Assembly (NCBI RefSeq): GCF_000725495.1
Contig: NZ_JNZD01000025.1
Location: forward strand, 124,001-188,000
Reading direction: 5' to 3'
Source: Streptomyces aureus
GTDB lineage: Bacteria; Actinomycetota; Actinomycetes; Streptomycetales; Streptomycetaceae
DNA length: 64,000 nucleotides
Part shown: in pieces, positions 7,832-16,277 of the stretch
How positions within the stretch are numbered: position 1 is the stretch's first letter
Layout: the number at the start of each line of letters is the position of its first letter
Made by a program: the position numbers and the translations under genes
The notes under the pieces: generated by a model
What the model saw: the letters and a program-made list of their open reading frames with translations, nothing else
Told to the model about the DNA's origin: nothing
Database searches by the model: none

Positions 7832-9448
7832 ATGCCGGACGCCGTAGTGATCGGGGCAGGTCCCAACGGGCTGGTCGCGGCCAATGTCCTGGCCGACGCC
7901 GGCTGGAGCGTGGAGGTGCTGGAGGCCGAGGAGGCCCTGGGCGGCGCGGTGCGGCACGATCACGGAGTCGATCCCGATTTCACCAGCGACCTCTTCAGCG
8001 CGTTCTATCCGCTGGCCGCGGCCTCTCCCGTCCTCGCCGCGCTGCGACTGGAGGAGGAAGGGCTGGTGTGGAGCCACGCGCCCCAGGTCCTCGCCCACCC
8101 CTTGCCCGACGGCCGGTGCGCCGTGCTCAGCCGCCGGCTGGACGAGACCGCCCGGAGTCTGGAGGCCTTCGCACCGGGTGACGGGCGGGCGTGGAAGGAG
8201 CTCTGGCGGGTCTGGGACACCGTGCGGGCAGACATCCTCGACGCGCTGTTCACCCCCTTCCCGCCGGTACGCGCCGGAACCAGGCTGGCCCTGCGGCTGC
8301 GCGCGGCGGGAGGGCTGAGACTCGCCCGGACCATGGTGCTGCCGGTCCGGCGGCTGGGCGAGGAGGAATTCAGCGGAGAGGGAGGCCGGCTCCTGCTCGC
8401 GGGCAACGCCCTGCACGCCGACCTCGCCCCCGAGGCCGCGGGCAGCGGCGGCTTCGGGTGGATCATGTCCATGCTGGGCCAGACGTACGGCTTCCCCGTA
8501 CCCGTCGGAGGATCCGGTGCGCTCACTGCCGCCCTGGCCCGTCGGCTGACGCGGCGCGGCGGCACCGTCCAGTGCGGGCAGCGTGTCACCGAGGTCGTCG
8601 TGCGCGAGGGCCGGGCGGTCGGCGTCCGCACGGCCGGCGGCCGCGCGGTCCCGGCGCGCGGCGCGGTCCTGGCCGACGTCTCCGCACCCGCCCTGTACGG
8701 ATCCCTGGTGGCCGAGGAGCATCTGCCCCGAAGGCTGTTGGACGACCTCGGGCGCTTCCAGTGGGACTTCGCCACCTTCAAGGTCGACTGGGCCCTGAAC
8801 GGCAAGGTGCCCTGGACCTGCGCCGAAGCGGCGGACGCGGGCACCGTCCACCTGGCCGACGGCGTCGACTCGCTCACCCGGTTCGCCTCCCAGATCGCCA
8901 TGGGCCGCGTCCCCGACGAACCCTTCGCCCTCTTCGGCCAGATGACCACCGCCGACCCGAGTCGCTCGCCCCGCGGCACCGAGTCCGCCTGGGCCTACAC
9001 GCACGTACCCCAGGCGGTTCGGGGGGACGCGGGAGACGACGGACTGACCGGCGCGTGGGACCGGCGGGAACAGGAAGCCTTCGCCGATCGCGTCGAGGCC
9101 CAAGTCGAGCGGTACGCCCCCGGCTTCCGCGGTCTCGTCCGCGCCCGGCGCATCCTCGCCCCGCCCACCCTGGAAAGTCTGGACGCCAACCTGCGGGGCG
9201 GTGCCATCAACGGCGGGACCACGGCGCTGCACCAGCAACTGATCTTCCGGCCCGGCCCCGGCACCGGCCGCCCGGAGACACCCGTCCCCCGCCTCTACCT
9301 CGCGTCGGCCTCCGCGCACCCGGGCGGCGGAGTGCATGGCGCACCCGGCGCCAACGCCGCGCGGGCGGCCCTGCGCCACCGTCGCACCGCCGCGTTCTCC
9401 CGCGTGCAGAACCTGCTGACCCACCGCGACCGCCGCGGCCGCCGATGA
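7832..9448 (+). CDS. Phytoene desaturase-like FAD-dependent oxidoreductase
   Basis: This 538-residue enzyme belongs to the CrtI-like NAD(P)/FAD-dependent oxidoreductases. The N-terminal dinucleotide motif is VVIGAGPNGLVAANVLA, followed by the acidic residue in VLEAEEALGG. A second family signature is near the C-terminus (LYLASASAHPGGGVHGAPGAN). It starts at ATG 7832 behind GGGAGC. The partner upstream is an SRPBCC protein. No other carotenoid gene (CrtB, CrtE, cyclase) is in the window, so a role in carotenoid synthesis is not supported; the substrate is open. Confidence 0.88.
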   Translation: MPDAVVIGAGPNGLVAANVLADAGWSVEVLEAEEALGGAVRHDHGVDPDFTSDLFSAFYPLAAASPVLAALRLEEEGLVWSHAPQVLAHPLPDGRCAVLSRRLDETARSLEAFAPGDGRAWKELWRVWDTVRADILDALFTPFPPVRAGTRLALRLRAAGGLRLARTMVLPVRRLGEEEFSGEGGRLLLAGNALHADLAPEAAGSGGFGWIMSMLGQTYGFPVPVGGSGALTAALARRLTRRGGTVQCGQRVTEVVVREGRAVGVRTAGGRAVPARGAVLADVSAPALYGSLVAEEHLPRRLLDDLGRFQWDFATFKVDWALNGKVPWTCAEAADAGTVHLADGVDSLTRFASQIAMGRVPDEPFALFGQMTTADPSRSPRGTESAWAYTHVPQAVRGDAGDDGLTGAWDRREQEAFADRVEAQVERYAPGFRGLVRARRILAPPTLESLDANLRGGAINGGTTALHQQLIFRPGPGTGRPETPVPRLYLASASAHPGGGVHGAPGANAARAALRHRRTAAFSRVQNLLTHRDRRGRR

Positions 9449-10252
9449 GCGGGCCCGCCCCGGCTATCCGTCCGCGCCGAGGATGCTGTAGATCAGCTGG
9501 TCCAGCATGAGGTACTGCGCCTCGGCCCCACGGGGGATCAGCCGGAGCGGGAAAGGTGGGCAGTCCTCGGAAATGATGACGGCACGGCGCATCAGACAGG
9601 CTAACGGAAATGGATTCGTCTCCCGCAGGGAAACCGAGATGAAGGGAGGCAAGGCAGCCTTTCGAGACGCCTGGTGGATTACAGGGGAAGCGGCCCGCAT
9701 TTTCGGCCACAGCGCTTGTGGTCCCAAGCGCATCGCCTGAGTGCCCCCTTGTTCTCAGGGGAAACCCACTCATGCCGCCGGTCCGCGACTCGTTGGCCAC
9801 GGACCGGGAAAACTGCGTGATTTCTAGTCCTCGCCTCTGACGACGTTCCCTTCGGCGCTCGGGCGCGTGAGGGGTGTGGTGGTCTCGTCGGCGATGGCGG
9901 CGACGCAGGTGCGCGCGCCTCTGGGCAGGCGACGTGCCTTCGCCCAGCCGGTCCTGGCCACTCGGAGGACGGGTTTCTCTGCGGTTCGCCTGGTCACGAC
10001 GTCTCATCTTCTCTCGTGTCGCTGCTGTATTGAGTTGCCCGCCGTTGCGTCTTCAAACGTCACCGGTCATCGCTTCCGCGCGGCCGAAATGGATACCCGT
10101 CCCGCCGGGGACAGCAAAAAAGCAATGCATGGGTCCGAGTGAATCAGGGCACCCGGTCGTCCGAGGAGGCGTCGCCGAATTCGTTGACGCCAAAAAGGAC
10201 TTCACGGCGCAGCCGTGGAGCGACAATGCAGCGCGAAAGGGAGCCGTTCCTC
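9449..10252. other. Long intergenic region without a convincing gene
   Basis: Eight hundred bases separate the oxidoreductase from the PRC-barrel gene. Part of it (about 9560-9740 and 10020-10130) is less GC-rich than coding DNA here. A 42-codon leftward frame at 9464-9592 ending in LDQLIYSILGADG reads plausibly but has no ribosome binding site and I do not call it. The region probably holds the promoter of the PRC-barrel gene; I could not fix its boxes. Confidence 0.45.
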
Positions 10253-10606
10253 ATGAGTGACAGCATCTGGGGTTACCAGCCGACCACCGGCCACATCGCC
10301 GGCACCGATCTGACCGGGTACAAGGTCGAGGCGACCGACGGCAGCATCGGAAAGGTCGACAAGCACTCGGACGACGTCGGCTCCGCCCATCTCGTCGTGG
10401 ACACGGGCGTATGGATCTTCGGCAAGCACGTTCTGCTGCCTGCCGGGACCGTGCAGCGGATCGACGCCGACGAGCGGAAGATCTACGTCGCCCTGACCAA
10501 GGACCAGATCAAGGACTCCCCCGAGTTCGACAAGGACAAGCACGTCGGGGACGCCGGCTACCACGAGCAGATCGGCGGCTACTACGAGGGCAACCGGGGC
10601 TTCTGA
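10253..10606 (+). CDS. PRC-barrel domain protein
   Basis: This 117-residue protein carries a PRC-barrel like domain from about residue 20 to 90 (KVEATDGSIGKVDKHSDDVG, VVDTGVWIFGKHVLLPAG), a beta-barrel fold shared by photosynthetic reaction centre H subunits and RimM. The tail GYHEQIGGYYEGNRGF is rich in glycine and tyrosine. Free-standing PRC-barrel proteins in Streptomyces are of unknown role and often stress-related. ATG 10253 follows GAAAGGGAG. A near-identical 65-bp piece of this gene is present at 1461-1525. Confidence 0.88.
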   Translation: MSDSIWGYQPTTGHIAGTDLTGYKVEATDGSIGKVDKHSDDVGSAHLVVDTGVWIFGKHVLLPAGTVQRIDADERKIYVALTKDQIKDSPEFDKDKHVGDAGYHEQIGGYYEGNRGF

Positions 10607-10626
10607 CCGCCCCGCCTCCCGTGACA

Positions 10627-10657
10627 GGGGCCCGCCGGAGACACTCCGGCGGGCCCC
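10627..10657 (+). terminator. Terminator hairpin
   Basis: A perfect 14-bp stem (10627-10640 with 10644-10657, loop ACA) followed by TTCTC lies 20 bases behind the PRC-barrel stop codon. Confidence 0.88.
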
Positions 10658-11141
10658 TTCTCAGGTGGAGGTGGTGGCGCGCGGCCTCTTCACGGGTGAA
10701 GGTGGTGGCACGTTCACCCGTGGATGTTCACGCGTGGACGTGCCGGCGCGGGGCGGGCGAGCACGCGAGAACGTGGAACAGGACGCGCCTCAGGCGCAGG
10801 AATCGCCGGAACACGGGCGCAGCACCTCGTCTCGCTCGAGCCATCACGTCGGCCGGGCGCGGGGGCGCTCACGTCCACAGGGCTGCCGCGGACACCGGCC
10901 GGACGGCCGCAGATGGGCAGTTCCCCCGGCACATGGGTCCGAACCAGGGGAACCCTGGCCGCGCCGGACCCGTACGGAGGCCGGCCGGCCTGCCTTCCGA
11001 GTGTTCCGTTTCCGTGGTCCTTAATCCTCCCGTGTGCGACGTGCGGTCACGGTTGGCGTCGCTCCTTGCCCTTCGGCTCGGGACGGAGCAAGGTGGAACG
11101 ACGGTCAGGAGCGGCCGAAAGCCTCGGAGAGGACTGGCCGC
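10658..11141. other. Intergenic leader before the STAS-ANTAR-GAF gene
   Basis: No gene is supported. Bases 10660-10740 contain short imperfect direct and inverted words built on GGTGGTGGC and TTCAC-GTGAA. The rest is featureless to me. As ANTAR proteins act on RNA leaders, this 480-base leader is a place to look for paired hexaloop hairpins. Confidence 0.4.
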
Positions 11142-12371
11142 ATGGCTGGGGAAGAACGGGTAGCTCCGGTCACCGGCCGCCGGGAGCTGAACACGTCGCT
11201 CATGGTGCAGCAGGTGACCGACCGGGTGGAGGTGCTCTGCCTGTCGGGTGTCCTGGACACCGAGGGCGCCGCCGCACTCGGCCGGGAACTGGCGGGCCGC
11301 CTCGGGAGCACTCCCCCCGAGCGCCGTCTGATCCTCGATCTGACGGGACTGCGCCTGCTGAGCGCGGCGGGTATCCAGGTGCTGGACACCCACACCCGGC
11401 ACCTCTCCCACCGACCGGTGTTCGTGGTCGTCGCCGCTCCGCACGCGCGCGAGATCTTCTCCATCGCGCCCGCGCCCGGTCTGCGCGTCTGCGCCACCCT
11501 CGACGCCGCGCTGGCGTCGCTGCCCGACGTCGCGCTCCCCACCGCCGTCGAGGCGACGGACACGTCCGAGGTCCTGTCGGAGGAAGTCCTTGGTCTGCGG
11601 GCCAAGGCCCGTACCGGCGCCGTCATCGGCATGGCCCAGGGCATACTGCTGGAGCGCTACGGGCTCGTCGACTCCCAGGCCGCCTTCGATCTGCTGCGGC
11701 AGGCGTCGCAGCACCACAACGTGCCCCTGCGGGTCCTCGCCTCCGCCGTCGTGACCGCCCCGGCCCCGACCGCGCCGTCGGCCGAATGGTTTCCCGGCCG
11801 CCTGCCCGCGCCTCCGCCGTCCTCGAACCTGCTCGCCATGGGGGATCAACAGGCTCTCGACCGCGGTCAGTTGCTGCGCGCCCTCGTCTACGAGGTCGTC
11901 ACGGTGGCCGACGCGGACGCCGCCGAGATCCACCTGGTCGACCCGGCGATGCACAACTCCCTCGTCCTGGAGGCCCACTCGGGCCTCGACGCCGCCTACC
12001 GGGATCGCGTGGCGCAGGTGAACGACCCCCGAACGGTGCCCGGTCGGGCCCGACTGCGCGGCGAGCCGGTGCAGGTCGCGGACGTCCTGACCGACCCCGC
12101 CCTGGTCGCGAGCGACGAGGGCCGCATGCTGCCGGCCACGGGAAGCCGCAGCCTGTGCTCGGTTCCCGCACTCTCCGAGGACGGGGAGTGCGTGGGCACG
12201 ATCACCGTGCACAACACGCGACCCGGCACCTGGCTCACCCAGGTCCAGGTCTCGGCCCTGCGGACGCTCGCCGAGGACCTGGCCGCGTGGCACTCGTGGT
12301 ACCGGAGGACGGTCGTTCTGGACGCTCTGGAGTACGTCCACGCCCACGGTCAGACGGCGAGGGCTTCGTGA
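11142..12371 (+). CDS. STAS-ANTAR-GAF fusion signalling protein
   Basis: This 409-residue protein joins three domains. Residues about 20-130 are a STAS fold (RVEVLCLSGVLDT, LILDLTGLRLLSAAGIQVLD). Residues about 146-207 match ANTAR, the RNA-binding antiterminator domain (GAVIGMAQGILLERYGL, AFDLLRQASQHHNVPLRVLA). Residues about 240-385 look like a GAF sensor domain (ADAAEIHLVD, SVPALSEDGECVGTITVHN). The usual DSS phosphorylation site is replaced by SAA. ATG 11142 follows GGAGAGGA. A paralog with the same order lies at 13852-15120. The 3' end overlaps the convergent STAS gene by 22 bases. Domain calls are firm for ANTAR and STAS, likely for GAF. Confidence 0.88.
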   Translation: MAGEERVAPVTGRRELNTSLMVQQVTDRVEVLCLSGVLDTEGAAALGRELAGRLGSTPPERRLILDLTGLRLLSAAGIQVLDTHTRHLSHRPVFVVVAAPHAREIFSIAPAPGLRVCATLDAALASLPDVALPTAVEATDTSEVLSEEVLGLRAKARTGAVIGMAQGILLERYGLVDSQAAFDLLRQASQHHNVPLRVLASAVVTAPAPTAPSAEWFPGRLPAPPPSSNLLAMGDQQALDRGQLLRALVYEVVTVADADAAEIHLVDPAMHNSLVLEAHSGLDAAYRDRVAQVNDPRTVPGRARLRGEPVQVADVLTDPALVASDEGRMLPATGSRSLCSVPALSEDGECVGTITVHNTRPGTWLTQVQVSALRTLAEDLAAWHSWYRRTVVLDALEYVHAHGQTARAS

Positions 12372-12724
12372 AGGGTGGCATAGGAGGGGATGACTTCGTC
12401 GACACCGACGGCGCGCAGGGTGCGGTGCACGGAGGCGGGAACCCCGGCCAGGCGTAGCCAGCCCTGAGCCCGGGTGAAGCCACGGTGGGCGGTGAGCAGG
12501 GTGTTGATGCCGCTCGAGTCCATGAACGACACCCGCTCCAGGTCGACGACGACTCGGGGCCGGCCCGCGAGTGGGCCGAGATCCAGTCCGTCGACGAGAG
12601 GGCGCACGGTGGCCTGGTCGATCTCACCCGAGACGGTCAGTACGACGACGTCCCCGGAGTTGGCGGAGGTGACCGTCATCCTTTGCGGCAGGTGTGGGTC
12701 TTGTGGCTTCACGGCGTTTCCCAT
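12350..12724 (-). CDS. STAS-domain anti-sigma factor antagonist
   Basis: This 124-residue protein is a single STAS domain. SFMDSSGINTLL at about residues 66-77 contains the phosphorylatable serine pair, so it should be a working substrate for an RsbW-like kinase and a SpoIIE-like phosphatase. The C-terminal GVDEVIPSYATLHEALAV closely resembles the end of the STAS protein at 461-829, suggesting recent paralogy. The start is ATG 12724 behind GAGAAG; ATG at residue 16 is an alternative. It probably follows the STAS gene at 12744-13175 in one transcript, 19 bases apart. Confidence 0.9.
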   Translation of the reverse strand: MGNAVKPQDPHLPQRMTVTSANSGDVVVLTVSGEIDQATVRPLVDGLDLGPLAGRPRVVVDLERVSFMDSSGINTLLTAHRGFTRAQGWLRLAGVPASVHRTLRAVGVDEVIPSYATLHEALAV

Positions 12725-12743
12725 GCTTCTCGAGCGGACTCCT

Positions 12744-13175
12744 TCAAGCGGGCTCGGACACACACGAGACCAGAAGCCGGGGGCGCACCCCGTCTTCGTC
12801 CTCCGGCGACGCCGGCACCCGTGGAGGTACGGCCCCACGGCCGGCGCGTCGCGCATCGGTGCGCCCCGGCGGAGGGGACGACAGCAACTCACGGACTCCG
12901 ACGAGGTCGAACAGCCTCCCCACCGCCGGGCCGACGGCGTGGACGGTGAAGGTCTTGCCCTGGTCCAGGGCCCGGCACCGGAGCTCCAGCAGCAGGTTCA
13001 GACCGGCACAGTCACAGAAGGCGAGCCCGCCCAGGTCCAGCCGGAGACCACCGGCGGACTCGTCGAGGGCTGTTCCCAGCCGCTCCCGGACCCGACGGCT
13101 CGACGCAAGATCGAGGTCGCCCTCCACGGTCACCAGGGCCGGATCACGCCGGCTTCGGTACGTAGGTTGCTGCAT
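12744..13175 (-). CDS. STAS-domain protein lacking the phosphorylation serine
   Basis: This 143-residue protein has a STAS domain over residues about 10-95 (VTVEGDLDLASSRRVRERLG, LDLGGLAFCDCAGLNLLLEL) and a proline/arginine-rich tail. Where active antagonists have DSS it has DCA, so it should not be phosphorylated by the classical mechanism and may act constitutively or bind a different partner. ATG 13175 follows GGGAGCGAG. It is divergent from the HTH gene at 13304 and lies just upstream of a second, normal STAS gene. Confidence 0.85.
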   Translation of the reverse strand: MQQPTYRSRRDPALVTVEGDLDLASSRRVRERLGTALDESAGGLRLDLGGLAFCDCAGLNLLLELRCRALDQGKTFTVHAVGPAVGRLFDLVGVRELLSSPPPGRTDARRAGRGAVPPRVPASPEDEDGVRPRLLVSCVSEPA

Positions 13176-13268
13176 GGCTCGCTCCCGCGTGCGTCGCGTG
13201 GTCTGCTTCCAACGTTCCCCCAGGAAGGCAACGTACGTCAACCGATACGTGAACGGATGTACGTGTTT

Positions 13269-13297
13269 TTGGATACGCGTATGTTCGCTCGTAGAAT
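13269..13297 (+). promoter_or_regulatory. Promoter and palindromic operator of the HTH gene
   Basis: TTGGAT at 13269-13274 and TAGAAT at 13292-13297 are separated by 17 bases, a good -35/-10 pair. The expected start of transcription falls at the ATG at 13304, so the mRNA is probably leaderless. Between the boxes lies the perfect palindrome ATACGCGTAT (13273-13282). Further TACGT words at 13233, 13246 and 13260 fill the divergent region towards the STAS gene. Confidence 0.65.
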
Positions 13298-13303
13298 CGC
13301 AGG

Positions 13304-13654
13304 ATGGATGGGGTACCCGAGTCACATAACGGTTGGACGTTCCTCACGAACCACGCCCGCGTCCTCGCGGCCATCGCGGACAACCAGAGCGCGCGCGTCC
13401 GAGACATCGCCGCCCGGTGTCGGCTGACCGATCGGGCGGTGCAGAAGATCATCGTGGATCTCGAAGAGGCCGGCTACCTCTCGCACATCCGTCAGGGCCG
13501 CGGGAACAGCTATCAGATCGACCCCGCCAAGATCCTTCGCCATCCGACCGAAGCGGGGCAGGGGCTGACGGTGGCCTCCCTCCTCTCGCTCCTCATCCAC
13601 GACGAGGCCCATCGCACCGCACCGTCCGGCGAGCCCACGCACTCGCCGGGATGA
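13304..13654 (+). CDS. Small winged-helix (MarR-like) transcriptional regulator
   Basis: This 116-residue protein carries a winged helix over residues about 10-75 (GWTFLTNHARVLAAIADNQS, IAARCRLTDRAVQKIIVDLE, EAGYLSHIRQGRGNSYQID). The wing and recognition helix are clear. A hydrophobic helix (VASLLSLLIHDEA) may form the dimer. It sits between two STAS genes and its promoter contains a palindrome between the boxes, so self-repression and control of the divergent STAS pair are likely. It is probably translated from a leaderless transcript, since no ribosome binding site better than GCAGG precedes ATG 13304. Confidence 0.85.
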   Translation: MDGVPESHNGWTFLTNHARVLAAIADNQSARVRDIAARCRLTDRAVQKIIVDLEEAGYLSHIRQGRGNSYQIDPAKILRHPTEAGQGLTVASLLSLLIHDEAHRTAPSGEPTHSPG

Positions 13655-13851
13655 CGCGCTCGCCCCGATGACCTCTCCGCGGATCGGATCCCCGCCAGCA
13701 GGCCGGGACGAAGACTCTCCGAGCCGCCGGATGACATCCTCGCCGGCGGCTGCCGAACGCCGGGCCGCGCATTGCACCCCCGGGCGCACGGGAGGCAATG
13801 TGGAGGTACAAATCGGTCAAGGAGCGGCCGGCTGCCAGAGGAGAGGCCGTC

Positions 13852-15120
13852 ATGCCCAAGCCACCCCTCGTCGCCCCGGCGCCGCCCGGGACCAGCCTTC
13901 CGTACGGCATGGCGCTCACGGTGACTCCGACGGACGAACGCGTCGAACTTCTCTGCCTGTCCGGAGTGCTCGACACCCTCGCCGCCGACGTCTTCGGCCA
14001 AGAACTGGAAGCACGTGTCCGGCGCAGTCGTGACAGCGGCCGGCGCCTGGTGCTGGACCTGACCGGTCTGCGTCTCGTCAGCGCGGCGGCCCTGCAGGTC
14101 CTGGACCTCGCCACCCGCAATCTGACCGCCACCCCCGTGCTGGCCGTCGTCGGTGCCCCGCACATTCGTGAACTGCTCCTGCTGTCACCACCGGCCGGTC
14201 TGCGCAGCTTCCCCACCCTGGCCGCGGCGCTGGCCTCCCTGCCCACGACCGATGAGTCCCCCGACGGCGCCGCGGCGGGTCCCCTCGCCCGCGAGCCGCA
14301 GGACGCGCTGTCGGGACGCACGGCACTGCGCCAGGAGGTGTTCGGGCTCCGGGCCAAGAACCGCACGGGTCCGATCATCGGCGTGGCTCAGGGCATCCTG
14401 CGGGAGCGGTACGACCTACCGGACCTCGACGCGGCGTTCGGCCTGCTGCGGGACGCGTCCCAGCATCTGAACGTCCCCCTGCGGATCCTCGCGTCCGCCG
14501 TCGTCACGGCTCCGCGTCCCAGGGCGGACGGACCGTGGTTCCCGGGCCGACGGCACACCCCGATGCCCGCCATGACGCTTCTGGGCGTCGGCGAGAGCGG
14601 ACACGATGACCGACGCACGGTCATCGAGAGCGCCGTCGACGACGTGATGACGTTCACCACCGCGGACGCCGCCGAGATCCATCTGACCGACGCGGCTCTC
14701 GACGACGCGCTCGTCCTGGAGGGACACGCAGGTCTGGACGCCGCCTACCACGACCAGGTCGCCCTCCTGACGGGCCCGCCCGCCCTCGCGGCACAAGCCC
14801 GGGCAGCGGGCGAACCCGTCTTCGTCCCCGACATCGCCGCCGACCCCGTACTGGGCACCTCGGCGATGGGCCGGGCCGCCCTCGCGGCCGGAAGCAGCGC
14901 CGTCTACGCCCTGCCCGCGCTGACCGGCGACGGCTCGTGCATGGGAGTGATCACGGTTCACCGGCACCGGCCCGGTTCATGGATGAACGCGGCCCAGCGC
15001 ACCGCCCTCGGCGCGCTCGCCACCGACCTGGCCGCCTGGCGCTTCTGGTACCGGCGCACGGTCGTCCTCGACGCCCTCGAACACCTCCACACCCAGGCCC
15101 AGGCATCTGACCCGCGGTGA
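13852..15120 (+). CDS. STAS-ANTAR-GAF fusion signalling protein
   Basis: This 422-residue paralog of the protein at 11142-12371 has the same order: STAS (residues about 20-130, VELLCLSGVLDTLAADVFG), ANTAR (about 160-220, GPIIGVAQGILRERYDLPD, LRDASQHLNVPLRILA) and GAF-like (about 255-400, ADAAEIHLTD, YALPALTGDGSCMGVITVH). The STAS site reads SAA instead of DSS. Both end with the shared block WYRRTVVLDALE. ATG 13852 follows GAGGAGAGG. Such a protein could link a partner-switching complex to transcription antitermination; that is inference from domains. Confidence 0.88.
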   Translation: MPKPPLVAPAPPGTSLPYGMALTVTPTDERVELLCLSGVLDTLAADVFGQELEARVRRSRDSGRRLVLDLTGLRLVSAAALQVLDLATRNLTATPVLAVVGAPHIRELLLLSPPAGLRSFPTLAAALASLPTTDESPDGAAAGPLAREPQDALSGRTALRQEVFGLRAKNRTGPIIGVAQGILRERYDLPDLDAAFGLLRDASQHLNVPLRILASAVVTAPRPRADGPWFPGRRHTPMPAMTLLGVGESGHDDRRTVIESAVDDVMTFTTADAAEIHLTDAALDDALVLEGHAGLDAAYHDQVALLTGPPALAAQARAAGEPVFVPDIAADPVLGTSAMGRAALAAGSSAVYALPALTGDGSCMGVITVHRHRPGSWMNAAQRTALGALATDLAAWRFWYRRTVVLDALEHLHTQAQASDPR

Positions 15121-15283
15121 CCTGAACGGGGCCGCCTGGCCAGAAGGCGCAGCAGCACGATGTGCGCTGGCGTACTTGTCGCGGCTCTGGGGCGTCCGGA
15201 CAGCGTCCGGGGCCAAGCCCGGCCGCCGGGAACCTTTCTCGCGGGCAAGGCCGAGCGCAGGACCGAGCCGGGGTGGTGATCGG

Positions 15284-16236
15284 ATGGACTCGCTGGAGTT
15301 CGACAGCGACGACCTGGGCGTGACCGAGGACTTCCTCAGCCGCGCCTACGCCCGGATGCGCATCAGAGCAGCTCCACACCTGGCTCCGTCCGGGCCCGCA
15401 TCCGCCGCGACGTCGTCCCGGCCGTCAGCATCGACGAACTCGACCTCGATTTCGACATGAGCTACGCGGTGACACCGCTCGGGCGGATCTGCCTGTGCCT
15501 GGTGCACGACGGCACGATCCGGGACCACACCTTCCACGGAGTCCGCGACGACTTCGGCCCCGGCGACATGGTGCTCTTCGCACCCCACGACCTTCCGTAC
15601 GCGGGACGCGTCTGCTCCGCCCGCTACAACATCACCATGCTGGACCCCGCGCTGCTGGAACAGGTCGCCACAGGGGACGGGGCACCACGTGAGCCCGTCC
15701 GGCTGACGGACCACCGGCCCCACTCCCCCGCGGCCGCCCGCCATCTGACGAGGACCATCCTCTATCTACGGGATCACGTCCTCGCCGACCCCGAAGTGGC
15801 CTCGCAGCTGCTCGTCGCCTCGACGAGCAGCCAACTGCTGGCCGCCAGTGTGCTGTCCGCCTTCCCCAGCACGGCGCGCACCGAGGAGACCGCGCAGGAC
15901 CGGGGCGACGCCCACTCCGCCACCCTGCGCCGGGCCCTCGTCCACATCGACGACCACGCGGCCGAGCCGCTGACCGTCGCCGGCATCGCCGCCACCGCTC
16001 ATGTCACCGTACGGGCCCTCCGGTACGCCTTCCGCCGCCGGCTCAGGACAACGCCGCTCGCCCATCTGCGCGAGGTCAGGCTCGCCCACGCCCATCACGA
16101 TCTGCGGGCCGCGGAGCCGGGCGAATCCACCGTCGGCGAGATCGGCGCGCGCTGGGGCTTCGCCCATCCCGGGCGCTTCGCCGCCCTGTACCGCACGGCC
16201 TATGGCTGCCATCCCTCCGAGACCCTGCGCGGCTGA
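15284..16236 (+). pseudogene. Frameshifted AraC-family transcriptional regulator
   Basis: The frame from ATG 15284 reads MDSLEFDSDDLGVTEDFLSR to residue 27 (MRI) and then turns to nonsense. The frame that follows from about 15367 reads SSTPGSVRARIRRDVVPAVS and continues without a break to the stop at 16236. Two extra bases or one missing base near 15365 separate them. The joined product would be about 316 residues: an AraC-type ligand-binding N-terminus and two C-terminal helix-turn-helices (LTVAGIAATAHVTVRALRYA, STVGEIGARWGFAHPGRFAA). If the shift is real, the 260-residue frame from 15457 still holds both DNA-binding helices. A sequencing error is possible. Confidence 0.8.
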
Positions 16237-16277
16237 ACACCCGGACGATCAGGTGCCGGACCGGAACCCGGACCGGC

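Noticed and set aside
7832..9448. Carotenoid biosynthesis cluster
   Set aside because: Only a CrtI-like oxidoreductase is present; no CrtE, CrtB or cyclase. The family is broad and includes many non-carotenoid enzymes.
9464..9592. A 42-codon leftward frame ending LDQLIYSILGADG
   Set aside because: The composition is plausible but there is no ribosome binding site and no recognisable family; left as part of the intergenic region.
12350..13175. A cognate sigma factor gene hidden near the STAS pair
   Set aside because: All frames around it were read; none shows sigma region 2 or 4 motifs.
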